Assembly (NCBI GenBank): GCA_037176905.1
Contig: JBBBWG010008191.1
Span: forward strand, 1-24,467
DNA: 24,467 nt
Direction of reading: 5' to 3'
From: Azolla pinnata
Taxonomy: Eukaryota > Streptophyta > Polypodiopsida > Salviniales > Salviniaceae
The notes under the pieces were generated by a model, which was not told the DNA's origin, searched no databases, and saw only the letters and a list, made by a program, of their open reading frames with translations. The position numbers and the translations under genes are program-made. The first letter of the stretch is position 1, and every line of letters starts with the position of its first letter. Below, piece by piece: positions 1 to 9,990 of the stretch.

Positions 1-150
1 TTCTTGACTGACTTGACTTTTCTTGAATTCACTTGACTTTCATGACTCTGATGACTTTCATGACTTTCCTGTCTTGACTTTTCTTGATTTTGTTAGACTT
101 GGCTTGACTTTTTGATTGCTTGACTTGACTTTATTAGGCTTGGTTGACTT
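1..150. repeat. Degenerate TTGACTTT short-repeat array
   Basis: A drifting array of TTGACTTT-like words. TTGACT occurs eight times, starting at 4, 13, 33, 74, 104, 120, 125 and 144, with several TGACT variants between (43-62). TTGAC(C/T) is the core of the W-box bound by plant WRKY factors. The array lies inside P450 intron 3, so binding is possible but only inferred from the motif. Confidence 0.75.
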
Positions 151-167
151 TTAGAATGAATGATGGA

Positions 168-312
168 TGATTTTGCAAACTAGGACCAGAATCGAATACG
201 ATTCGAGAAGCTCGCGTCAGAATGGAAGATCGATTCGAAAGGTAGGATCAGAATGGAATGGTGGTTTGATAACTAGGATCAGAATCGAACGATGGTTTGA
301 TAACTGGGATCA
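168..312. repeat. ~30-bp tandem repeat (AACTAGGATCAGAATCGAA)
   Basis: About four to five imperfect copies of a 30-31 bp unit, clearest at 242-271, 272-302 and the partial copy up to 312, with older decayed copies at 168-241. The last copy ends about ten bases from the exon 3 splice donor, inside P450 intron 3. Confidence 0.7.
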
Positions 313-322
313 GAGTCTTCAC

Positions 323-2951
323 CTGATCCCGGGTATGTACACGCTTCGGAGAGCCTTTTGTATGTTGAGGTTTTGCTCATGCTGTAGCTTCGCAACTCGT
401 TTGCCGAGAGCCGGAGTGCTCTCGAACGCTGTCTGAGCGATGATGCTGGCCGTCAGATCGACAAACTCTTTATGCACATCGATTTCCGACGCATTCTCCC
501 AATCCTCGATCATCCGGATCGCGCACGAAACCATCTTCGGAATCATTGCCTATGACAGAAACCAAAAAAAAACAACATCCAAATTAGAACTCTCTTCAGT
601 TTGATTGCCACCGAGAAACTACCTCATCTACAGTAGAATCCTCATTTCTTTGACTCTCCTCTCCAGACCTCAAAGCCCTAAAAGCCCCTAATAGCATTAC
701 ATAAACCCTGATGTGTAAGGTTGATGTTTTCTATCCTCCTGAATTTATCCTGTCATAAGCAAGATTTGCAAAGAATATCCGATTATTGTACTGTATTCGA
801 TCGATCACGCCCTCCGACATAGCCTGATAGTAACCCTTATGAGAATTTCCATTCCCATTTCCTTTGGAGCTTTGGGTGAACAGAGAAGCATCAAGAAAGC
901 TATGCACTAGCTGTTGCTGCAGCCCCCATATGGTTTCCCACCGCCAAATACAGCTCATAACACTAACCTTACCTACATCGAAATAAAGAGGCACAAATTT
1001 TGCTGGATGCTTGTAGAAGGCGAAAGAACGGTGTTTCCTCGACCCACATGAACCAAAACAAAAAAAAAAGCATGATACAAAAACATAACGATGAGGAGAA
1101 AAGCATGAACATTTGCTACCCTGAGATAGATACATAATTCTCAGTTGGGCTTCATACACAGGAAAGCTAGGGAAGTTATAACTACAATGTCATGGTTAGC
1201 TTGTAACTGGCTTCATACACAGGAAAGCTAGGGAAGTTATAACTACAATGTCATGGTTAGCTTGTAACCGCATGCTGAAGCATGCGAAATTAGCCCGGAA
1301 CCCAACACTTACATGCGTGGGTAATATCGAAACACGCCTTCGAAATGCACCGAAAAACAGGGCAACTCAACTGCTGCACAATTAACTTGTGCCCACGTGT
1401 GTCGAGCAGTTGCGACTCGATCGATGTCTGAACGGCTATGTTTTGATCCGATCAATCAGGGCTTCCAACCACGGTTGAAAGCTGAAAACGTTTCTGGAAA
1501 GAGAGTTATAGAAAACCCTGCATGTGTGGCTGGATCAACACAGCCACACAGTTTAACTTGTGCCGACATAGTTGAGCAGTGTAACCTAGATGGTTGAGCT
1601 CCACAATGACATCTGTGGATATATCAAAATACAGGTTTAGAGGTGCAGAGGTTATTACCTGGAGGTGTTTAGCAAGAAAGGCTGGATTGGTGATTCGGCG
1701 GTGACGGTGCCAGTCTGCACCATTCAAGGTAGCCAGGCCATTGGCAATCACATCCCGAGCATCTGGCCTCCGGTAGGGCTTCTCGAAGCGCTCGAAATCA
1801 GACAGGATTTGCCTGGCTTGCTCTGGCTCTGTAACTGTGAATCGCGCCTGAGATCCCATCCAATACACAAACTTCTCACCTGCACGCGAGATCACATTTT
1901 CTCTTGAGAAATGCTTCCAGGTTGGGCTTATGAGCTGGCTTGTAAGAAGAGGGTGTATTGCACAGTTTCAGAGAAACAAGGCTCTGTGATAACAGAGATT
2001 AGAATCGAAAGACGATTTACGCAACATTACATCAGTCATCGATTCATACGAAATTAAGCACTATCTGTGCACCGTGATCTATAGATTAAGTGATACTAAC
2101 AAACTTGGTATAGTCTATGGACTCGATTCGCATTTTGGCATGATGGTTAGTGATTGGATCAGGGCTTTACTTAGTAATCATCGCATGAATTGGTGCCAAA
2201 AATTGACCAGTAGTGACATAATTTAGCAGCCCTCATAAATGGTGAATCTGGTCAGGGGAGATTGATGATGATTTCTAGCCTACGGTTAACCCTAAACCCT
2301 AAACCTAAATCATAAAACCCTAAACCCAAATCATAAAACCTATTGGAAAACCTAGACCCAAATCATAAAACCTATTGGAAAACCTAAACCCAAATCATAA
2401 AACCTTTTTGAAAACCTAAACCCAAATCATAAAACCTATTCCAAAACCTAAAACCCAAATCATAAAACCTATTGGAAAACCTAAACCCAAATCATAAAAC
2501 CTATTGGAAACACTAAACCCAAATCATAAAACCTATTGGAAACCCTAACCCAAATCATAAAACCGATTGGAAACCCGAAACCCAAATCGTAAAACCCTAA
2601 ACCTTAACCTCAAAACTTAGGGTTGTGACATCCAACAGACTTACCATAAGCCTTGGACCATCGGTAGTAGTGAGGGATGATGCTCGGCGCGATGTCATGG
2701 GAAATGGTGAGATCACTTGCCATACCACTCCGCGCCTCTCGGTTCATGGCCACAAGCTCGGGAAGGTTTCCATGGTACAAATGACAGGGCAAACAAGGGA
2801 TTCCCTGGCTCTCAAAGATTCTCCTTATCCGCCGAGGTCTCCACCAAAGAATCAGCAAAGCCCTCCACAGTATGAAGGAGAACAGAGAAGGGAAGAGCCA
2901 TGTCACCACTGCAATAGCTGCAGATCCCCATGGCTGCGAGCCATGATCCAT
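323..2951 (-). CDS. Cytochrome P450, CYP72 clan, N-terminal half (3 exons; continues off the left edge)
   Basis: Exons read on the minus strand are 2645-2951, 1659-1879 and 323-549. All junctions are GT-AG and the phases agree (1, 0, 2), giving 251 residues. The ATG at 2951 starts MDHGSQPW, followed by a hydrophobic anchor (about residues 10-36) and the clan's WWRPRRI motif, so the enzyme should sit in the ER membrane. Exon 2 carries the C-helix motif WHRHRR (W159, R163), which in P450s contacts a heme propionate. Exon 3 has EIDVHKEF, a LTASIIAQTAF stretch and ends at VYIPGI(R), matching the clan's VYIPGxRFLPT. Full members are about 510-530 residues, so the I-helix, ExxR and heme-cysteine region lie outside the window. 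SHDIAPSIIPHYYRWSKAYG recalls CYP734 (brassinosteroid inactivation), but CYP72, CYP714 and CYP749 are close. The clan is sure, the family and substrate are not. Nothing in the visible half is broken. Confidence 0.93.
550..1658 (-). other. P450 intron 2 (1.1 kb)
   Basis: A GTAATA donor at 1658 and a TAG acceptor at 550-552 bound the longest intron in the window. It contains a 61-bp tandem duplication and a weaker repeated pair (1377-1410 and 1547-1580, both built around TTAACTTGTGCC followed by GAGCAGT). A G-box CACGTG core lies at 1394-1399. I see no recognisable gene inside. Confidence 0.75.
1148..1268. repeat. 61-bp tandem direct duplication
   Basis: The block starting GGCTTCATACACAGG at 1148 repeats at 1209 with a 61-bp period. 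The first 60 bases of each copy (1148-1207 and 1209-1268) appear identical, with the differing base falling at the unit boundary, which suggests a recent duplication by slippage or unequal exchange inside P450 intron 2. Confidence 0.9.
2286..2612. repeat. 32-bp minisatellite flanked by telomere-type CCCTAAA repeats
   Basis: About eight or nine copies of a ~32-bp unit (CTAAACCCAAATCATAAAAC plus CTATTGGAAAAC) lie head to tail inside P450 intron 1. Both flanks carry plant telomere motifs: TTAACCCTAAACCCTAAACC at about 2286-2305 and AAAACCCTAAACC at about 2591-2603. The unit itself contains CTAAACCC, so it could have grown from degenerate telomere repeats. Confidence 0.88.
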
Positions 2952-3110
2952 GTGCTTGTTGTCAGCACCTTCTGCTTCCTGCTCTGTGCTTCTTGAGGTT
3001 CTGCTTAGCCTGCCTTCATGTTGTTGCTTTGGCTTGGCCGCCAGCCATGATGCATGTGAAATCTTCTCCTTCTTGCTCTGTTCCTCCTTGGGATTCTGCT
3101 GATTCTGCTT
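2938..3110. repeat. Imperfect ~106-bp duplication spanning the P450 start codon
   Basis: The segment from about 2940 (CCATGATCCATGTG, then CTTCTGCTTCCTGCTCTGT and TCTGCT...TTCAT) recurs from about 3046 as CCATGATGCATGTG, CTTCTCCTTCTTGCTCTGT and TCTGCT...TTCAT. The first copy holds the P450 start codon on the minus strand, so the second puts a similar ATGCATCATGG context upstream in the 5' region. The copies have clearly diverged. Confidence 0.65.
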
Positions 3111-4264
3111 TCATCTTGGGTGTTTTGGGGGTTTTCTTTCTTCCTCTATGTCTTTCAAACCAAATGGAACTCTTGTTAAAAGGAGTTCCAAATCCCACGA
3201 CTCGTTGAAAAGGCATTGCTGTGATAAGACATCTTCATTGTCGTGATAAGCGATCAGAAACAAATGGCAGCCAAGGAAGCTTGATGGAATCGTGTCTCTT
3301 AGGTGATCGGTGATGAAGAAATGGCTGGAAAGAGGGCACAGATATCATGCCCATTTGGTCCATATTTGGCAACCAAAGCCAAGCTTTGACCTATTTCAGT
3401 GACATGTTGATCCATTACATATTGAAATGAGATAATCATTGAAATATCAGAGATTTGTGAATTATACTGCCCCATATTAGCCATCCTTTGTGTGTAAAAC
3501 ACAGTCCCTTTGACACCATAGCTTGATCCAAGAACACCTCTTGAGATCCTGTAACTTGGCAAAATCAAAAGTTGACAGAATCCTCGAGAATAACTGCATA
3601 CAAATCATGGACACTCTTGGTAAGAAATGATTAAAATGCTTTCGAAAACCCATTGAAATCTTGCCAAGAATCCCCTCACAGTTTTGTACAACGGTCAATT
3701 ACAGTTCAGCAAAATGAGAATGAAGATGAAAATTAAGTCCACAGGATGGATATTACATCGCTTTCCAAAGCACAGGATTTCAACCACAGAATACAGGCGA
3801 ATGGCCATTCAAGATGGTCATAAGGTCAGCAGAAAAGGATGGATGATGGGGAGTAAACAGGGGAGAGCCAAGGAGGAACAGAAAAGATGATTCTCACCTT
3901 CTTATGTATCAGAGGCTCTCTGCTACTTTCACATGTCTACTTCAAAACCATGATACAAATACTCAACTAGAGTTAATGGTTAGTGTGTTAGGTGAGGTCT
4001 ACTATCACAGACAACTTGAGAAGCAGAGAATATCACTGAACTTCGGCTGATCGACACTTCTCTCACTTTTCACGCACACCCCAGGCAGGATACATCGCCC
4101 AACTCGCCTTGATTCATAATGGATGCTCTCTGTTCCACTGTTCTCTTTGCTTTCCATGCAACATCTTTGTGGAGCACATTTGATTTTATAGCCATCTAAC
4201 TTATGAAGCTTCAACAGCATACCTTCGGAAATCTCCAACTAGGAGTTTATCATCGATTATTAGA
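2952..4264. other. Spacer between the DWNN/RING gene and the P450
   Basis: This 1.3-kb gap should hold the P450 promoter and 5' UTR (right of 2951) and the 3' UTR of the DWNN/RING gene (left of 4265). Apart from the duplication at 2938-3110 I see no repeats or RNA genes. The open frames here are short, lack ATG support or resemble nothing I know. No clear polyadenylation signal was recognised. Confidence 0.6.
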
Positions 4265-7200
4265 CTAGTGATGATGATGATGATGATGGCGGCGGCGGCG
4301 GCGGCGATGACGGTGTTTACGCTTCGGCTCCAGTGACTCTACAAAAGCATCATCATCATCATTAAGCCCATCTTGCATTTGCCATCTGCCATCTTCCACA
4401 TCTTCCTCCTGTTGTAAAACATCTTCGAAATCTTGACTCGGCTTTGAGGAGCTGTGCTTCAATTTAGTTTTCTTGTAACGCAACGAGTCCTCTTTGATCG
4501 CCGCATCCCGGGCACCTGCTGCCTCTTTCGATTCTTCGCTTCTATGCCTCTTGTGTTTCCTTTTCTTCTTTGGCCCTTCTTCACCAGAAATCGAATCTCC
4601 CATCTCTCTTTTAATATGATTGTGATGCCGTTTCTCACTATGTTTTTCGTCTGCATCATAGTCCTCTTTGCTATACATATGGTGGAGAGATTTCTTCATT
4701 TCCTTGACTTCTACATCTTCAGGAACAACCATTCTGGCCCCTTCTAACATTGGTCTTTTGCTCTTATTACGGCTTGAATGACTACCCTCTACATTTACCT
4801 CAACTTTTGATATTCTAGTATTCTCGTGCTTCACATGACCATAGTACTCATGTTTCTCATGGATGGCTTCATGCTTCTCTGAATAACCTTTCTTGCTGGC
4901 TTCCCGCACTGACCTTCCTTTGGCAACTTGCAGTTCCTCTCGATCAGAACTGATCTTTTCGGCCATTTTACTCCTGCTGTGAATAGATTTGTCTCTTTGC
5001 ATCCTCCTTTGCGAATGTGATCTACGATCCTTTGATTCCTGATAGCCCGAATTATCTTCTGACTCGTGGATATGATCGGAGAACTCATCTTCATCAGGGG
5101 ACTCTGCAGTATGTCTTCTAACATGCTTTTGTTTATTCTCGCTACTCGTCAAGTAGTTGTTATTGCCAGTAGGCCTATCACCTGGAGGCCGTTTGCTAGG
5201 AAACCTCCGATCAGAGGCTGACGAGAACGACTCTTCATCGTTACCCTCAGAATGAGCCCTTTGCTCCGACTGTTCTCTGTAAGTGTGAAGAGAAAAAACC
5301 CACCAATATCATACCGAATGTTTTGAACAGATCCAACACTAACTACAAGGGACTAGTCAATAACCTTTCTTGTCGTCCATGCATTAACCTCCGCTTGTGC
5401 TCACGATCTTGCAACTCCATAAACTCCTCCCTGCTTAATGGCCTCTCTTTAGGAACCATCACCCTGGGAGCAGCTATGCTGCCCAAAAATCTGTCAGCAC
5501 ACAGAGTGGATGCATGTTTATACTTTTTATACATTTCAGGGTGGGTGCAACTACACAATAAAGAAAAACATTCATCCAACCTACCCATGCACTGCAGGGT
5601 TTGAATAGATTGGGGCCGTGAAGGATGGAACGCCATAGGGCCCAAGAGGTAAAGCTGGAACCCCATACGGCATTGATGAACACGATCCATACACTCCTTC
5701 TCCATAAGCCATTGGTAAAGGTCTGACATGCATTAGTGGATGGCTAGGCCAGTACATTTCTTGTCCGTATGGAAGCATGGCCCCAGGATGAACTGGAAAG
5801 ATACAAACGCAATGGGTTTACCTCACCACACTAGAGTGAGCTAGCTTCAAGCATCAAAAACTCTCCTTAAGATTGCACCTGGATGAAACACACCCCTCTG
5901 TGGCGCATAACTATTTGCGTTGTCCCCTTCATTAGCAGCGCAGTGGCGAGCCAAATGTTCTGGAGAGCCACATATGTAGCAAAACCTATTCGACTATTTT
6001 CAGAGGAAATGCCCCCCGTCAGTTCTAGAACCACCAGTAAACAGCATTTCGAGGTTATTTGATACCCATTGCATACCTTTTTGAGTTTACTTATAACCAC
6101 TGGCTCTACTACACTTTCTGAAACAGAAGTTGAGCGGACATGCTGTTTTGGTTTCTTTTTACCTGGTGCTGACAAGGGAATCCATCAACAAAGCCTTCCA
6201 ACACACCATGTCTAGCAGAATAGGTAAGGTAGGCATACGTTTTCCACACTCACCAGCATATGATGCCTCTGCCACTTCTTCCTCCTCAACTCTCCCACTG
6301 TCAGTTACATCTTTCCCTCTCGAGCCAATGGCAGACTCACAAACAGAGTCATCAACCACTGGCAGCTCAGGTTGATCGTGAAACACCTTATGGGATGCAT
6401 CTTTTAGCTCTGAGGTGGTCTCAAGGCAAACTTTGGTGGGTTTGATAGCAGATTCCACATCTGCAAGCCAATATTCTATATCAAATTCTGTCATCAGGGA
6501 AGCTTTAGAAGTTTAAGCCTATTACTTGTTATTTAAGGGCACCTTCACCATGCAGCTTGTATTCCCGGCGGGAACCCAGAAATCGATCAATGGCTTGACG
6601 TAGTGCAACATTCGGAAGCAAGTTCCCAGTTTTTGTTTTCTCGGAACAGCACTGAGGACACATGTCTTTCTCTAACAAAGCCTGTTTTATACCTTCATTA
6701 ATACAACTTATACGTCAGACTGCAGGATATTCTAAAGTAAGAAGATATGATACTTTGAAACAGGAAGAAATTTGCATATTCCTACAGGCATCACAAAAGC
6801 TGTATTGGCAACAAGGAATCATCACAGCCTCTTTAAATATTTCCTGACACATAGGGCAGCGGAGCTCTGAAGGAACTAGATCAACCTCCTTGATGCAGCT
6901 CCTAAAGTGGGTGAAAGCATGAAGTATTAGAAATCGATAAACTAGCATGAAACAGCAGCCGTTCCAGAAAGATAAATATTCTTACCTTGCCTGAGTCGTG
7001 GTACCTGTCATGCAGCCAGGGCCTTCAAGTTCTTTCCTCAATCGTGTTCCCCTCTTCACATCATATGCCGGATCACCATTGGTTGGGCAGTGCTGAATAA
7101 AATGTCCTTATAGAAGTAGTGATGATGTTTAGGTGTTTCACAAAAAGCTTTCTACAATTTGTACATAAAAGTAAGAATCACACCCAAAAACAACAATGAA

Positions 7201-9076
7201 CTTCTTACCTGGCTGACTACAACGATGACAAACATATCCAGGTGGCGGAAGAGCCTTACCAAAGTTATGTCCTGCATAAAGAAACAGTATCTAAGTAGAA
7301 TTAAAACAAAACTTCTCCCTAAGTCAATTTGAATCGGAAGTGCTTACATTTACCTTTTACCGTGTTTCTCATCGTAGCCGCATCCATATTGCTCTGACAC
7401 TTATGATATAATTCTTGAATAGGCCTACAGACATGGACATTCAATCAAAACTTCTGCTGACCTGCCCTCTGACACTGGTAAAATCGTTTCCCCTGCTTAC
7501 CTTTTTTCACCTGCTTTTAAAGCAGATGCATGGTTGACTTCATCTCCATCAACGTTTGTTAAGGCAGACTCATCAACGGCATAAAGGTCAACTCCAAAAT
7601 CACCCATATCATAAAGGTCATCCATCTGCCAAAAATTGACAACATATCATGTCACAATGTCATAGGAATTTAGACCCCAAACCAATTTATCACTGCCACG
7701 CAACATTCAGGAGTAAATTGATACCTACTTGAGATCAAACGATACCTTAAAGCTCTAGAGCTAAGGTATTGCACCATTATTTTACTATACAGCCACCTCA
7801 TGCAATTGAAGAAATGCAATCTTACAAAGAGACAATAACTGCAAATCAATCAGCTACTCCCACTGCAGAACTATGACTACTTACAGTAGAAGTCAAAGCC
7901 ATCTGTGCTGAATCATCCTCTTTGTCAAGAAGTTCTTGATCATTAGCATCTTCCACAAACCTGCAACAGATAAATCATTAGCATCTTATACAGTATGCGA
8001 AATTCAATTCAGTTTGTTTCTTGGGAATCAAGAGGGAATCATGTAAGATGTTTTACACAAACTGTATTGTCCAGGGTGATCATTAAACAGACAATGTGGT
8101 TAATTACAGCACTAATTTATTGAGGTAGGCAAGCATTTGTAAAATAATAGGGAATCTGGATCTCGAACAGTACTCATCATGTACAAGGACTGTTGATTTC
8201 GCATGTCGTGCTGGAACCCTTTTGATGATGACACTGGTGTTCTTGGGCAGAAAGCTATCTTCTAGATATTCTGCATACATAAAAAAAGAAACAGAAATAT
8301 CATCATGTGCTTGTAGTTGTAAAATCAATCAAAAAAATCATTGACAATTACTAGCTCATCAATTAAGATCATATTTCTGAAACTACATGGTACAACATGC
8401 GTTTGTTTTTCGTATCATGTACTTAGAGTCACACTTTGAACTCAGAAAAACTTTCTTGGTCACATTTCTCTCTAGCTTTTTAGCTAACAATTCCATTTCT
8501 ATTCCGTTTTCACTTGACATGAATGTCTGCTGCAGTAACAAGAAACTTAGCTTCACTCTCAACTAGAAGTCCTTCCCCTACAAATCTATGTCAGAATTTC
8601 ATTTGCATTAAGATTCTTTGAGAACTCCATCTATCTTATCATTCTCTAAGAATTTCATTCACCTTTAACATTCTTTGAGAATTCCATTTGCTCTTAACAT
8701 TCTCTAATATTCCATTCGCCTTAACATTTGGTTCCAGCTTCTCCGAAGATGCTTAAAGCATACAACTTGAGATTCTGGGATATGGAAAAACCAACATTCA
8801 CTCTTTCTTCAAAAAAGTTCGTTGACATGCTAATAGGGTATGCGTTCTTCCGTAGCCAAACCTAAACAATCCTGAGAGAACATTGAAAGCAGGAATATCT
8901 GAAGACATACCTTCCCCAGTCTCTGCATTAGTTATCACAAGATCGAGGTTGGGTCCTTTCCCTAGGTTCTTCTTCTGCAATATTCTTTCTTTCAGAGCCC
9001 AGATACCAATCCCGTTGCCTTCTATTTGCACAGAGTCGAACTCGACGGTGCTCCGGAACTTGAAACGAATTGCCAT
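4265..9076 (-). CDS. DWNN-domain RING E3 ubiquitin ligase (PQT3-like / RBBP6-like), complete
   Basis: Fifteen coding exons on the minus strand: 8911-9076, 8108-8270, 7885-7960, 7501-7625, 7354-7424, 7209-7271, 7106-6986, 6786-6901, 6549-6692, 6254-6487, 6077-6168, 5879-5993, 5585-5792, 5365-5478 and 4265-5276. All are in phase and give about 939 residues. Order: ubiquitin-like DWNN domain (1 to about 77; MAIRFKFRSTVEFDS, LPKNTSVIIKRVP), acidic linker, CCHC zinc knuckle (CHRCSQPGHFIQHC, about 215-228), C4-rich RING (CPMC...CCQYSFCDAC...CPQC, about 277-312), second CCHC knuckle (CYICGSPEHLARHC, 466-479), a Pro/Met/Tyr-rich stretch, and a charged Ser/Lys/Arg/His-rich tail. The family makes ubiquitin ligases. 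Arabidopsis PQT3 is a negative regulator of oxidative-stress tolerance, and RBBP6/Mpe1 relatives act in mRNA 3'-end processing. The start is fixed by the DWNN match, and no in-frame ATG lies between it and the stop beyond 9250. Exon 2's 3' end and exon 10's 5' end have alternatives. Confidence 0.95.
4268..4305. repeat. Trinucleotide microsatellite encoding the Arg6-His7 C-terminus
   Basis: On the plus strand (GTGATGATGATGATGATGATG followed by six GCG-phase GGC units) sits directly before the stop codon of the DWNN/RING gene. On the coding strand it reads as a run of six arginines then seven histidines. Two adjoining trinucleotide runs suggest slippage, so length may vary between individuals. 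Confidence 0.85.
8271..8910 (-). other. DWNN/RING gene intron 1, with a ~35-bp degenerate repeat
   Basis: The GTATGT donor at 8910 and TGCAG acceptor at 8271-8275 bound a 640-bp intron splitting the DWNN domain after ETGE. At about 8598-8725 there are four imperfect copies of a ~33-37 bp unit (TTAACATTCTTTGAGAATTC followed by CATTTGC). The rest is AT-rich and featureless. Confidence 0.75.
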
Positions 9077-9218
9077 AAGAACCAAACGACGAAGAGCTGA
9101 TACCTGTTGTGTGGCGTATGCCAACGAGTAGGGTTTCAGGCAAATGAAACGTCGGTGGAGACTGAGCTGAGGGGGGGAGTTCCAACAGAAGAATCTACAG
9201 GAGGGATTGTGAGCAAAA

Positions 9219-9330
9219 AGAGTTAGGGATTTTGGGGAAGCGGAAAGCACAATCTGTGGCTACTGGAGGATTTCGTGGGGAGTTAGGGTTTAGGCTTCTG
9301 GCTACTAGAGGATTCTACGGGAAGGTAAGA
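9219..9330 (-). promoter_or_regulatory. Telo-box cluster upstream of the DWNN/RING gene
   Basis: TTAGGGTTTAGG at 9283-9294 is a telo-box (AAACCCTAA on the coding strand), and AGTTAGGG also occurs at 9220. Telo-boxes are common near the starts of plant genes active in dividing cells and are bound by TRB/Myb-type proteins. The box lies about 210 bases before the ATG, in an imperfect ~43-bp duplication (9252-9292 and 9296-9330, both with GGCTACT(G/A)GAGGATT). The regulatory role is inferred from the motif. Confidence 0.6.
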
Positions 9331-9479
9331 TCTTAGGGAAGTGGAAGGAGTGGAGGTCTGAGAAACACGAAACAAACAGTGGAGTTAGCAGCAGGAGAAC
9401 GAGAGAGACAGAGAGATACAGATCGACAGAGAGGCGGAAGGATCGATCTTAAGGAGCTCTTTCGGGTTGAAAACAGGGC

Positions 9480-9953
9480 AGAAGAAGATGAAGAAGATAT
9501 GAAGACGATGAAGAAGAAGGAAGCTCCGGATTGAAGAACAAGGAGTAAAGAAGACGATGATGATGATGAAGAAGAAGAAGGGAAAAGAAGATGAAGATGA
9601 AGATGATGGAGAAGGAGCTCTGGATTTGAAGAACCAGGGGAAACCAAGATTAAGATGGTGAAGAAGAAGCTCTGGATTTGAAGAAACAGGGAAAACCAAG
9701 ATTAAGATGGTGAAGAAGAAGCTTTGGATTTGAAGAAACAGGGAAACCAAGATTAAGATGGTGAAGAAGAAGCTTTGGATTTGAAGAAACTTGGAAACCA
9801 AGATTAAGATGATGAAGAAGAAGCTCTGGATTTGAAGAAACAGGAAAAACCAAGATTAAGATGACGACAACGACGACGATGATTGAAAAAAAGGGTAAAA
9901 TGAGATTGAGATGATGAAGAAGGAGCTGTGGATTTGAAAAACAAGGGAACAAA

Positions 9954-9990
<37 letters not shown>

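Larger units (their letters stand above)
1..322 (-). other. P450 intron 3 (partial) with tandem repeats
   Basis: The sequence left of the GTGAAG donor at 322 holds no P450 coding sequence I can recognise. The next exon should begin with the FLPT part of the PGxRFLPT motif and is not visible, so the intron runs past the window edge. It consists almost wholly of two repeat arrays, listed separately. Confidence 0.7.

Noticed and set aside
731-1159. 143-codon open frame on the minus strand
   Set aside because: It lies inside P450 intron 2, has no ATG at its start, no recognisable domain, and ends in the duplicated segment.
2286-2612. CRISPR-like regular repeat
   Set aside because: Copies are head to tail with no unique spacers and the DNA is plant nuclear. 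It is a minisatellite.
3299-3698. Two overlapping minus-strand frames between the P450 and DWNN/RING genes
   Set aside because: No ATG-supported start, no convincing exon pattern and no recognised family. Most likely spacer or UTR sequence.
6692-6786. Apparent break in the RING finger at the exon 8/9 junction of the DWNN/RING gene
   Set aside because: Acceptors at TGCAG and ATAAG give a stop or the wrong frame, but the acceptor AATGAAG before GTATAAAACAG (exon start 6692) is in phase and restores the conserved C-I-x-x-ALLE order, so the RING is intact.
9077-9250. In-frame N-terminal extension of the DWNN protein that might be a transit peptide
   Set aside because: The frame is open upstream but has no ATG. 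The DWNN domain begins exactly at the ATG at 9076, as in the family.
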